DNA of 64,000 nt from Owenia fusiformis (Eukaryota > Annelida > Polychaeta > Sabellida > Oweniidae). Below the pieces are notes generated by a model that did no database searches, was not told the origin of the DNA, and was given only the letters and a program-made list of their open reading frames with translations. The first letter of the stretch is position 1, and each line of letters starts with the position of its first letter. The stretch is taken from positions 9,494,196 to 9,558,195 of the forward strand of contig CAIIXF020000004.1 of assembly GCA_903813345.2 (NCBI GenBank), written 5' to 3'. Made by a program: the position numbers and the translations under genes. This document shows positions 35,707 to 47,626 of the stretch, one piece after another.

Positions 35707-37140
35707 GTTCTAAATAAATCTCTAAATTCTAAATAAATAAATCTCTATTATATACATATATAACTTTTATTGACATATAGTATCATAACATGATTACATT
35801 AGTCAGAACTATGGTAGACTACATATCTAAACTACAAAACACCAACTAAACTAAAAATACAAAAAGTAGGCCTATATAAAAATATATAAGGTAACAATAA
35901 TAGTGTGGTGCACATACAATGCATTATGACCATGCTAAATTCTTAAATGAATGGTAAATGAATTTGCCAATATGTCTTTGCAAGGTTACATTTTTACTAG
36001 AAATAAGATTGACAAATAAATTTTCACTTTGTAAATCCAAGTTAGGTAAAATTTCACGGGCTTTTGTATATACTATTTGCCTATTCTCATCATTTTTTGT
36101 ACAAGCTAAAAAGAAATGACATTCATCCTCTACATCTTTACAAATATTACATAATCTTTCCTCTAAAGGTTTTGGTTTTGGCTTTGTATGTCTTCCAGTC
36201 TCAATTGCTAACTGATGAGAACTCATTCTAAATCTACTTGTAGCGAGTCTATACTTTTTATTATCTAGTTTCAAGTACAATTCTTTACCAAAATCATTTT
36301 TAAATAATTTGTACGTTCTCAATAAAGGATAAGTGTTCAAATCATTTTTCCATTTTTCTACAAATAATATTTTTAATTTCTTTTCAACCATATTCACCAG
36401 ATTTTCAGTATCCAGATTTTGATTATTCCAATAATCTAGTAAATCACATTTTCTGAGTATATCATAAACCTTGCTTGACAAACTTTTAAACTCTAACTCT
36501 TGATTACCCCTATCATATAAGTATGCTTGATTTAATACATTACTCTCTGGAAAATTTTGAAATAAGCCAGTATTTTATAATGTAAGATTCAATTTTGATT
36601 GATAATGGGTATCTCCCTAGGTCACCATATACAGCTGGGCTTGCAGTTTGTGATTTAACACCCAATGTTGACTTAAAAAAGACAAATGAATTGACTCAAT
36701 TGCTTTCATTTGCTTTTTATCATACCATATTTCACATGCATAACATAAAATTGGACTAACTAACGCATTAAACAGATGAAGAGCCACATCCGGTGGTACA
36801 TCATTAAACTTCAAATATTGTTGCTTTATCTTAAAAAGTGCCTTTTTTGATTGTTCTTTAAGGTACTTAGTGTTCAGATCAAAACTGTTATTTTTGGTGA
36901 GAATGAGACCTAAATATTTGAATTCTTTGACACATTCTATAGTTTGGTCATTAAATTCAAATTTGAATGATCTTTTAGAATTGAAGATAAGTGCTTTAGT
37001 TTTCATTGTGTTGACAATTAACCTGTTAGTCTTACAAAAAGAAAAAAGTGTGTCAAGCAATAGCTGCAATCCGTCACTGGATTCTGAGATCAATACGAGG
37101 TCATCCGCCCATAGAAGATGATTTAACCTTATATACAAAT
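35707..37140 (-). mobile_element. 5'-truncated non-LTR retrotransposon (LINE), second family
   Basis: On the minus strand, 37138-36617 encodes the end of a reverse transcriptase beginning at the catalytic box (LLWADDLVLISESSDGLQ) with the following KTKALIFN and FKYLGLIL blocks. 36481-35924, in another frame, encodes the C-terminal region with a zinc-finger-like LCNICKDVEDECHFFLAC. Homology stops abruptly at about 37140, so the element is 5' truncated just before motif C. The 3' end is near a short AAATAAATCTCTA-type tail at 35707-35760. WADD in place of the usual Y/FADD and little similarity to the intron LINE at 22873 indicate a different family. Confidence 0.8.
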
Positions 37141-37347
37141 ATATGATTAAAGTTAAATCTATTACTAATTACGATGATCAGGTACATTAATTAATCATAT
37201 TAATGAACAGAAATAATTAATAATCAATGATAATAAGTTCAGATCGATGTCACAGTTAAGTAAAAATATCGAATTTCTGTTTCATAAATATGGGCCCCGA
37301 ATGGGTAGTATCACACTTGAAACAAGCTCGGGTACATGTAAGTCAGG

Positions 37348-40300
37348 ATGAGAGTTGTTTACGTGCGCATGCGTATTATTTTGCTTGTTTGGGCAATGGG
37401 AGTTGTTTCTTCTCAAGGAAAACAATCAAGTAAGTTCTTGTTTTTTTTCATAGTGAGGCCAAGTTTTGTTTAAACAAGCAAAACAGGTTAATGCGAGTCA
37501 ACCAGCACAGAGATACAATAACTTAGGTTTTTTATAAGCTTTTCTTATATTCAACAAACGTTTACATGTACATATGATCCCTTTATCAAATATTACTTTT
37601 CATTAAATACGCAGTCTAATAACGCGCGCAGATGAGAGTAGGTAGTTACCAGATTCACCACCAAGTGAAAGTTCTCTTTATCTTAAATTACATCTATTTG
37701 CGTGGTTCAATTTTCATATATAACCCTTATGTATCTAATAGTTGTGCAAATTAAAATAAATCTAGTAAAAGAAAATGTTATCTGTCCAATACAAGAAAAG
37801 ACAATTCACTTTTTGTGATTTTGTAACATGGGGTCTATGGGGAATCAACCCGAACAATAAGTCACATTTTCAACAAAAAAAAGATTTTCAAAGTTGATAT
37901 ACAATTTTCGAAACTATATTTCTAGATGTACTTTTACATGCAGATTTCAAATATGACATCACTTTGATTGAATTTTGAATATTTAATGACGTAAATTAAG
38001 ATTATTTCTACTCGCATCTAGTCTATTGATTCCACGCCCATTGTTTTAAACTGCGTAGAGAGGATAGAGACCGAGATCGGAGATTCACAAAAACGGTCAT
38101 ATGTTTTACTGTCATTATGCCATGCCTATTTCCCAAAAAGTCCTTCGATTAGTTCTGACTTATACACACTATGTCATACTTTTGCATTAAGCATATGATT
38201 TATCGGTTAGCTATTAATTCAAATTTTAAAATTCATTGATTAAATTGCTTAAATTATAGTCTGTGCTGATATAGTCTTTGCTCTGGAGACATCGTGCAGT
38301 GTTGATGACGAAACTAAAGCACTCGCCAAAGTATTCATCCAAGATTTTGTGACAATGTTCGATTCTGTTAAACAAAAAAATGTGAGTAATGTCGCTACCC
38401 AGTTCGGGTTGTTAGCCTATGATGCTACACCACGCCCCGTGTTTACATTCGATGAAGCACTATCCAAACAGGAGATTCTGCAAAGAATTGAAACTTTCAA
38501 GATGGAAACAACAGGTTGTAAAACTCTCACTCATAATGCAATTAACATGGCAAGCGATGATTTCTTCGAAACAACATTAAACGACAGACGCACTCCCGAT
38601 GTGCTCGTTGTTTTAACGGATGGACGCACACAACCTCAGAAATATATCCAAAAAACTACGGACGCTATCCAAAAATTGCGAGAAACGGTACGGACTATCG
38701 TTATTGAGTTACCCAACAAGAAGGGACGTGAATCGTTACCAGAGACTCTTGAGCAATTAAACACACTGGCTGAAGTTGAAGATCGGTTTAAACTTGATGA
38801 TGACTCAGATATAGAAGATCTTGCGACTGAGGTGTTTGATCATTTGTTAGATAGAAGTGAATTTGTTTGTCCACCAGGTACGTTCTGTGTTCATTCACTT
38901 ACACACTCCTAGCGTGTAGCTTGGTTTTCCCTTCCCAATTGAAATCGTCAACACTCGTATACAATTGTATTTTCAACAAAACATAAAGATACAAAATAAT
39001 GAACGACACAGAATCAATAAATAATTTCTTGACTACAGTTTACAAGACGGAATGAACATCACTTCAAATTCTTTTACTTGCTTTTTTCTTTCAAGGTCTC
39101 CCATTTTCTGAATCATTCACATTTTCTTACATATAATGATACAGGGTGACACAAAAAACGACGTTGCATTACTTGTTTGTCCCTTAACATATAGACTTGT
39201 CCTTTAGCACATTTGAAGTAGATATAATGTGAAAGCACCTCGAGAAATTTCAGATATGTAGCTCAAATTGGTCAAATTTTATGACCGTTACAAGATTTGC
39301 TCTAAATATCGTCCATTCCTTTGCAGACACACATGGATTCTACACAAAAAATTCCACCCAGCTTTTGTAACATAACTTTGTAATACTATTGATTTTGGCT
39401 TGTACTTTCAGGAAATTGAAGTGCATTCAACAAAATAATGTAGTTGTCATTGATGAAATTTCCAAAATTATGTTACAAAAGGTGGGTGTCATTTTTTGCG
39501 TAAGATTCAGTTGTGCCAGCAGAGGAAAAGTCGACACCTTTTGTAACAGTAATGAATGTCCGCATTGTTTTAATATGCGAAAAAATAAGTCAACATTTTT
39601 CAGACAAAAAAGTTATGAAACATTATGTGGGTGGGTGTCATTTTTTGTGTCACATTGTATATATCGTTTTGCATCGTATTCTTATTCTAAACGTACACAA
39701 ACTGAAAATTCATATTTATGTTCATGAACATTTTGAAAACAGATTTCAAAAATATAATTACTGGAAAATGTAAATTATAATAAATACACAGTGGGGCAAA
39801 ATCATTCAATTTAAGCTGATCCAGTGCATTCAGTACATCCATGTCACGAGAAGTGCCAGTATACACCTCCACCCCCAAAGACAGCACAGCCAGGACTTGG
39901 GCGGTTTAGCCGAGTCAATGTAATGCTAGATTGCACATATGAAGAGAATTGTGACATCCAGTTCCTCAAAGACTTCGCAGCCGAACTTGATCGACAACCT
40001 AAATGCAAAATGTATTACCCTTTAAAGGTAATCAAAATGGCTGTACCCACCCATGCACTGAACGTTTGCATACATGGGTTTGGGTCTGTATGTCACTTTG
40101 AATCTATTTTTGATTCCTTTCACTGACTTAACGTTTTACTGTTTTCGGTTTGTATTGATCATTTGCACGTTTGTCACTTTGAAACTCTATTGATTCCGTT
40201 CCCTTATATGACTTTACGTTTTACTGTTTGGATTTGTACTGAACATTTGCATACACGGGTATGTACGAGGGTTGTCCCAGAAGTAATGCACTGTATGCTC

Positions 40301-42569
40301 TAACTTTATCAGTACTTCATATTTTTCAATGACATTTTCTGTGAATATTCCCAAGAGATATTCTGATTGTTCTACAGAGTGTCATGCCGATTGATAAAAA
40401 TGTGTTGATATTATAATAAAATCAAGTTGATGGTTGGGGTAGGAGGGGGGGGGGCAGGAGTTTTGTCACGTCAAAAAGAATAAAAAAATTAAAATATGAA
40501 ATAATCAACAAATACCATTTTGTGTAGCTATAAGAAGTAGTATGCTAAGAATATATTTTAGATACTAAATTACTAGGAGCACATCTTAGATTTAATGGGT
40601 GTATATTGTACAGTTTCCCATTTCACATTTTCTCAAAATGTTGGCCTTTGCATGCTATGCATGGATTTGCTGCTTAATAATTGCCAAAGTTTAAATTGTC
40701 AAGTTGAGATTATTACTATTTATTAAAGGCAGTAACTGTTTGGATTTGCTTAATAATTGTCAAAGTTTAGATGGTCAAGTTGAGATTATTACTGTTTATT
40801 AAAGGCAATAACTGTTTGGATTTGCTTAATAATTGTCAAAGTTTAGATGGTCAAGTTGAGATTATTACTGTTTATTAAAGGCAATAACTGTTTGGATTTG
40901 CTTAATAATTGTCAAAGTTTAGATGGTCAAGTTGAGATTATTACTGTTTATTAAAGGCAATAACTGTTTGGATTTGCTTAATAATTGTCAAAGTTTAGAT
41001 GGTCAAGTTGAGATTATTACTGTTTATTAAAGGCAGTAACTGTTTGGATTTGCTTAATAATTGTCAACGTTTAAATTGTCAAGTTGAGATTATTACTGTT
41101 TATTAAAGGCAGTTGCAGAGAATCGCCTCTATGTTATTTATGGCTGTGAAAGAGCAGGGTATCTAGAGAAGGCACTGATGACAAAGGACCAACGATTCAC
41201 ATGTCAAGTTCAACCAATTATGGACTATTATGACTTTGCAATTTCTACTCTTGGTCTCAATGTATCACAAGAAATGACAGATGCTGTTATGCCAAGAGCG
41301 TCATTAAAGTGTGAACATTTAATAGCTGTATTTCGAGAGCTGAACTATCCACCGGGTATGACTTTTACTTCAATATTTATAATGACTTATGATTTTCCTT
41401 TCGCAAAATTGATTGTGCTTTCCTATCGCAATATCCCTCTAAATTAGCGGTCAAACGTAGAATGAGTACAAGTGCCGACCCATATGTACGTATGACCAAT
41501 CGCCCATACAAATGCATCGCTTAAATATTTTCCGCTCACGTTAAGGTTGTCAAAAACATTTCAAGCTTAACCTCCCTATCATCAAATTGTACAGCATGGC
41601 AAAGAAACATCTATGAGTACAGGCTTAAAGAAATCAAAACCCCAATATCCCGATCTACACATGTGCTCTAAAGTACAATAAAACAATTACGCATACCACA
41701 TCACCACGATTTAATGTGAATTCATGTTTTGTCGATTGCATACGGACTTATAAACCAATAATTTACATATTTGTATGCAGGGAAAACCTTCGAGGAAATC
41801 ATGGCTGCTTGGAAGGGACATGCGCTGGTGGCGTATGTAATAAGAGGGACAACCGGAGCGGAAAATGCAGAAGTGTTTCATTATGTAGGCGAGGAAAGGG
41901 TAAAAATTCAGCTTTGAACTGATCTATTTTTCGTATGTTAGCGCAAGTGCCAACAGGAAAGTTCCAATATTGCGACAGAACACAGCAAGAAAAAGAAAAC
42001 ATCCAATGGGTCAGGTCTATATTCCAATGTCGGTTTTGATATGAAATAGTCTGTATAGATAAATTAAATTAATCTTAAAATCATTTTCAGTAGCTCTGCA
42101 TTGTAAAATATTATAAACCTTTTTAAGGAAACCAATGTTTAATGAACAGTAGCCTATCAAAGATAGGTGTAGATTTTCGTTCCGTCTTACGCCACTCTCC
42201 CCAATCAATATTTTAATGTTTTTTATTGTCTACAATTGTCATCTCATACCTTGATATCGAGCGAAACCTACAATTTTTGATATCCCGATTTCAGTACAAG
42301 ACCAATTAGTTTGTATTAACTTGAGCCTCGGTTTGAAATGAAAACTATTGACGTCATGGACGCCGTACCTAGTTTAACACAAAACGACTTTTCAATTCTC
42401 GTCTTTTCCTCATCAGGAAGTGATATTTCGTGTATGGGATAGTCCAGAACTGTTGGATAGCATCATAGTTGGCGCCAACGGCGGAAATGATTGGGTGCTT
42501 CAAAAGAAAATGACATCAGGGTTGACGCATCGCACAAAATTGCTGCTTCACTTGGATTGTATTTGCAAC
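37348..42569 (+). CDS. Secreted von Willebrand factor A-domain protein (3' end unresolved)
   Basis: Exons 37348-37429, 38260-38877, 39834-40027 (39825 also fits), 41121-41355, 41781-41899 and 42417-42569 agree in phase. Exon 1 encodes a signal peptide (RIILLVWAMGVVSS) after an ATG with A at -3. Exon 2 holds one VWA domain starting CADIVFALETSCSV at residue 29, with VVLTDG as the later MIDAS loop. The first MIDAS motif reads ExSxS (37-41) instead of DxSxS, so metal binding may be weakened. A Pro-rich linker with CPP and HPCHEKC leads to a second segment, RVNVMLDCTYEENCDIQFLK, which looks like a degenerate second VWA fold carried by exons 3-6. VWA domains mediate protein binding in extracellular matrix and immune proteins; the specific role is unknown. 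Acceptor 41121 is uncertain. If the last donor is not used, the frame runs to a stop near 42677. Confidence 0.78.
37631..38019. mobile_element. MITE with AGATGCGAGTAG ends, copy 2, in VWA gene intron 1
   Basis: Begins AGATGAGAGTAGGTAGTTACC and ends CTACTCGCATCT. It aligns with 1922-2342 almost throughout. Confidence 0.75.
39142..39655. mobile_element. Mariner-like non-autonomous element in VWA gene intron 2
   Basis: Left end CAGGGTGACACAAAAAACGAC and right end TTTTTTGTGTCAC are inverted. The interior has a second mirrored pair, TTTTGTAACATAA near 39364 and TTATGTTACAAAA near 39470. No transposase piece was recognised. The end sequence resembles that of the palindromic element at 27978-28970. 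Confidence 0.5.
40672..41112 (+). repeat. 76-bp tandem repeat abutting an exon acceptor
   Basis: About 5.8 copies of a 76-bp unit containing GCTTAATAATTGTCAAAGTT, TCAAGTTGAGATTATTACTG and TTTATTAAAGGCAG. The middle copies are almost identical. The last unit runs directly into the VWA-gene exon at 41121, so every unit carries a copy of the intron end. Confidence 0.9.
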
Positions 42570-43139
42570 GTAAGATCAATTAATAATCGTAAATATCATG
42601 CTCTTGTATTAGAAACAGTGATGCAATTATGTTTAATATATTTGAAGATAACAAAGGTGTTTTGCGAAGCCGACTGAGATGATCTATTCGATTGAATCCT
42701 GTATAAAAAATTGTTTTTATTTCAATTTCAGCCTGATCGTGACATGTATGCATAGCTTCTATGTAAACAGACACTAAATGCAGGGACAATATTGAACACA
42801 TGAAGTTGCATACAATTTCAGTAACAACTGATAATTAGTGTTAACATTACCCCAGTGATATTGTTATATGCATGCAGAATATTTATATGGAAGTATCATT
42901 GTCATTTTTGACTCGGTCTAAATATGGTTCCCAATCGGTATATTTTGATGAATGGATGTTTTAATAGGATCGTTTCTAAATAGCAGAAAAAACAATGAAA
43001 TCTAGTGCTGCCATCTTTTATTCAGCTTTTAATTTGGGAAAGACTGCCATTTACTTACATGTTAAAATCTTAATATCATGACTTATCAAAAAGTGATTTT
43101 TGAATCTGTGTAAAACTTGAATGATATATCATATGATGA
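42570..43139. other. Gap after the last assigned VWA exon
   Basis: No further exon was recognised here. AT-rich sequence without a clear repeat. Confidence 0.35.
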
Positions 43140-43870
43140 CCCTGAGCTCCCCCATTGAACTACGTGTTAAAGCCTCTTTACGTTTGAATTTTTATTTACT
43201 TAACCGGCGATGAAATATTGATGGAAACGTAACTTGACTCTTTATTTCCAATACCTCCAAATTTTCTTCTTCCATTACAATAGGTAGAAAATTGATGATA
43301 AATTTGATGAATTTGTGAGAATCGTCATTCCCAATCCAATGGGAAATGGAGGGTTCGGGGCAAATCAGAAATCAGGATATCTTTTCAGTAAAAGATTCAG
43401 CAAAAATATTTTCATATAGAAAATTGAATTGTCTAACTTTTTTGTACACTAAGTGTTTAGTTTATTTGATGAATACTAAAGTTACAGCGCTTCAAAGTCA
43501 TTTTGGAAATAATTTTTCGCCTCCTGTGTTATTTCAATGGGAGAGGTTTTTTGAAAAACAATTTTGACTTTAAAGCCCTATAACTTTGTTGAACCTGAAG
43601 AGACGATATCAATTTTTCGTTAAATAAAGTTAGCAAATTCAATTGCCTGCCGAACTCTTATTTTTGCAAGGACTCGGATGGATGGATATTCTGTCATATG
43701 ACTTGCGGCAAACCTACCATTTCCCATTGGTTAACGTGGGAATAACGATTTTCAAAAAAATCATCAAATTTATCATCAATTTTCGACCTATTGTAATTGA
43801 TGGAAAAAATTGAGAAAATTTGGAGGTATTGGAAATAAAATCACATTACGTTTCCATCAATATTATATAT
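43140..43870. repeat. Palindromic element, copy 2 of the 6720-7445 family
   Basis: Left part has AGCTCCCCCATTGAACTACG, ATTTCCAATACCTCC and AATTGATGATAAATTTGATG. The right part mirrors the last two at about 43765-43865. The outermost block seen in copy 1 is missing on the right, so this copy is shortened. Confidence 0.6.
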
Positions 43871-45049
43871 AAGTATTGTCATCGTAGGTTAAGTATGGAA
43901 ACTGACAGTGTACTATTAGTATTGACTGGGAACACTTTCACCGTGACTGAAATATGGTAACGTTGACGCAGGTGTTTAGATCTGACGAGTCGAAAACTTT
44001 ATAATTCATTACCAAACTATACTTTGTTGATTTGAATACAAGCTGTGGCATACATGTATTTCAATTTTTAGATGTGTTTGTATTTTTTATTCAGTGAGCT
44101 GATTTTTTCTAAGAGCCTGAGATAAGGAGCTGGTTGTCCGGGTGTCCACCAGAAAAACAACTACGGCATAGTGTTCCTACATAATAATATGCTCTACATT
44201 GGACAATGTTTTGTTTATCCGACATTATTAGGGGCTTTTACTTTAAAAATGTTGATTTGAGCAAAACAATACATCTTTGCCCAAATCCTCATTTTTAAGT
44301 GAACGCCCATGTTTCTGGAAAATGTAACATAACCCAGTGCAGAGTATAATGACGTACGTGTAAATCAAGATTATTTCTACTAGCATCTAGTCTATTGTAT
44401 CCAATTTAGTAATTCATATTCACAAAAATGATAAACGTATATGTATTATACAGCTCATCTCCCTATTACAAAAATGATTGAATTCTAATATAAAAACATC
44501 TCAGATCTATAGTTTGCTAAAATTTTATATTGATTTGCAATGGGGATTCGAATGATGATTTTAAGGTCAGGGTGCACTTTGATGAAATTTCATGACCATG
44601 TGCTATTTTCAGATAAACATAACTCATTCCACACATCATCTACATCTTTCATCCTTGCACAAAAGATGCATTAGTGTACCTACACTATTAATTGAGGGTT
44701 GATAATGCTTCAGAATGTTTGAATATTAACTAGAATATTCAGTGGTTATTACTTTCCAAAATTGCAAAAAATACCAAAATGCACCCTGGCCTTAAAGTGT
44801 ACCTATTGTGTACAAGGCCTACTGTAATGATGTAATCAAGAAAGTTATAGTTTTATTAAAATTTCCCTAATGTAATGGTACTGTTAGATATTATTTATGT
44901 TGTACATGTAAACTCCATTTCTGGCAACTTATTTATCAAAAACAAAGTGGATATGATGTTGAGAAGTTTAAGTTTAAGAAGTTTGAATACCAATATAGAT
45001 ATAATCATCACTATAAATAAAATATTTTTCTCATTGCCTTCGTCAAAAC
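43871..45049. other. Gap with one MITE remnant
   Basis: About 44349-44394 is the 3' end of the AGATGCGAGTAG MITE family (AAATCAAGATTATTTCTACT followed by a CATCTAGTCTA end). Otherwise no gene or repeat was recognised. Confidence 0.4.
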
Positions 45050-45122
45050 GGTTCCGTAGTGTAGTGGTTATCACGTCTGCCTAACACGCAGAAGGTCCTG
45101 GGTTCGAAACCCGGCGGAACCT
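45050..45122 (+). tRNA. tRNA-Val (anticodon AAC)
   Basis: A full cloverleaf can be drawn. The 7-bp acceptor stem GGTTCCG pairs perfectly with CGGAACC. The anticodon stem TCTGC/GCAGA closes a loop CTAACAC with anticodon AAC. The T arm contains GGTTCGAAACC. There is no intron, and CCA is not encoded, as expected in eukaryotes. A box (GTAGTGTAGTGG region) and B box (GGTTCGAAACC) give an internal Pol III promoter, and a TTTT run lies at about 45136. No A-to-other changes at conserved positions were noticed, so it looks functional. Confidence 0.95.
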
Positions 45123-47626
45123 TCGCGGTTTGACCCCTTTTACATTCTAATCAGGTTAAACTTCGGCCCCTTTGTCCGTCAGAGAGTAGATCGTTAGACA
45201 ATACCCAACGTCTTTTGTACTTCGACGTTGTCAGTGAAGATAATAGAAGGTTAAATGAATTTGGGCCGGCTAATACCTTTTCAAATACAACCTCTCCAAA
45301 ATTGTCAAGAATTTGCCTTGAGAATCTATGCAAATTTTTACATTACACACTGGTGATCCACTCGATTAAAAATGTCAGACCCTCTTTGACACCCATGTTC
45401 TAAAAATGTTCAAGTCTGATTAGATGAGATCAACACACTGGCATATTTGAATATATATCCATCATCAATTTAATAAATAGTATATTGTTGCAGAGTTTAA
45501 AATGTCATATATTTCAATTTCTTCAATGCCTGGGACAATGAGAGCTTTAACATTAGGATTGTAATTTATATTAGACTTGGATGACATTTATATACCAATT
45601 GTCATTTACCGGATGCCATTCAGATATGCTGTGCTGCCTAAACAAAAAAGGCGTGACACTTAAAGCCCCACTATACTTAATGTTGAAGAAAAAAGAAAAA
45701 ATGATCATTGAAACATGTTACTCACACACTCGCTCAAATATGATACAAAGTTTGATTTTCTTTAAAGTGTGCGCCCAACCTGGCTACGTATATAACAGAG
45801 TTTATACTGGCGGATTAGACTAGTTCATTTTTTACATGTGTGTGAAAGCTTTCTCTTATTTGCGTTTTTTCGTTTAGTACGGTTTTGTTATAATTGCCGA
45901 GGTCATATAACCGGGATAAAAAAATGATCATCGTTGACTGCGCACACACAAAACATTTACGTCGAGTGAACAGTGTTATTAAAAACAACAAGCTTTAGAA
46001 TACAAAGCCCGGTAGTGTGATAATAAGCTGTACACTACCACTGCTGCATGTACATATTAGGGCTCGTAAAGAGTGGATAGGAAGGTTGTGTTTGTCACTT
46101 TTAAATTTTACATTTCAAAATTGCCATTTAAATGTCATAATTTCTTGGTTTCATTCGTTTAGCCGATCAAAACATTGTAAAACAATAAATCGTCTGTTAC
46201 GTATAATCAATTTTGTTCAGTTTTGATTAGTTGTCAGAATGAAGTTACGTTCATCTGAATCCATGTTTCAAATCAAAAATCATATTTTCTTCACTTCAAA
46301 ATACTTCAGTGAGATGAATGCTCGGAATTGTCGTTTGCAATAACTTATTGTCGTATTCGTTCTTTTATCTACTCGACAGAAGCATTTAGTCGTACATTTG
46401 ATGCCAGGTCACCTTCTCGCGTACCTCTTGGGGAGCCCCACATTTGTGTCTGTACTCATGGAAGTAAATTCCCCGGTGTAGCCGAGAGCCACAAACTTTC
46501 AACAGGTTCGAAATGGCCAATTTCTCTCATATGTACTCATATTTTATTAATTATCACCTACAAAGTATTGCTAATAACTATATGTAATTTCAATAAGGAA
46601 ACTTATCTGGCTACATGTAAATTCAATATCAACACTAGATGTTCGCTCAACACGTCTTGGCTTACCTTGTGATGACAAACCCTGGGTTTTCGCTATTTAT
46701 AGTTTATCAACACCTGGACGCATGCGCATTTTATAGTTTATCAGGCACTTTAATATTATTGGACCAAGAAAAAATATTTCACATTGAAAAAAACATTTGA
46801 AGTTCAGAGATCATTAGACATGCATGCACATGCTAAACAAAGTGCTTGTTTTTAATTACTTTTGACTTAAAAGATGGCGACACTTAAAAAAAGTATTTAT
46901 CATGTAATACAAACACCTTCGCCGTCTTTCAATGACATTGATAAAAACTTGATATATAAAGCTTGACAGATCGAAAATATTTTTTGATCGATTTAATTGT
47001 AAGCTTTGTGTGGTCCGTTTGAGCTGTTGTTGATGTCAAATGAAAGATAGGGTTCTTATCAATACATTGGACATTCTAATAGAATTCAAATAAAAGTCTT
47101 TATTTTGCCCAAAAATTTGCAAAGTGGGCCTTTAAACTGAGAGGCAATAATTTCGGGTTTCCCAAGCTTATAATTTTCTCCATCTAAATACTTATAATAG
47201 TAGATATTGGGCTTGGCAGTTAAAGCCAAATGTATTCTCAGGTTTTAATAATTTAACTCAAACATAACAGAATCTCTTTTAGGTGATTTGACTTTTAAAT
47301 TTTTATTAATCTTTATTTTCTAATTGAAACGAGTTGTATAATCCCTGGGAAGACTGATCAATATATTCTAAAATAATAGTCTACGCAATACCATTTAAAT
47401 GTTATTATATAATTCACCCGTTCAACCAAAAACAATTTCCTATTTTTCAGTTATTTTTACAACCTTTTATAACTGTTTATTATATCGAAGCAGCATTGTC
47501 AATGTGGTATTCACCATGTTCAACTAATGAAGTCTGGAACTTATATAGATATTTCGTATGTGTCACAAATAAATTTTATTGGACGAGACAAAATGTGATG
47601 CCTTCAAACAGATCTCTTAAGCTACA
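45123..47626. other. Intergenic stretch upstream of the lectin-LGR gene
   Basis: No certain gene. A segment starting after ACTCGACAG at 46379 could be read as a short exon; it is discussed among the rejected items. A dispersed repeat is at 46915-47075. A GCATGCGCA-type patch lies near 46720. Confidence 0.4.
46915..47075 (-). repeat. Dispersed repeat, second copy
   Basis: Reverse-orientation counterpart of 29085-29250, sharing TATATAAAGCTTGACAGATC and GGTTCTTATCAATACATTGG. Confidence 0.6.

Noticed and set aside
40266-40300. TACGAGGGTTGTCCCAGAAG, like a mariner end
   Set aside because: No matching inverted end nearby and no transposase piece. At most a lone terminal remnant, so not listed as an element.
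40672-41112. CRISPR-like appearance of a regular repeat array
   Set aside because: The units are contiguous 76-bp tandem copies with no unique spacers, in a eukaryotic intron.
46379-46510. Possible exon after a good acceptor (ACTCGACAG), either ending in a stop in phase 0 as the last VWA-gene exon, or continuing in another phase with cysteines in HICVCTHG
   Set aside because: Two frames fit, neither resembles a known domain, the donor is weak and the distance from the last sure exon is nearly 4 kb. Transcript data would decide.
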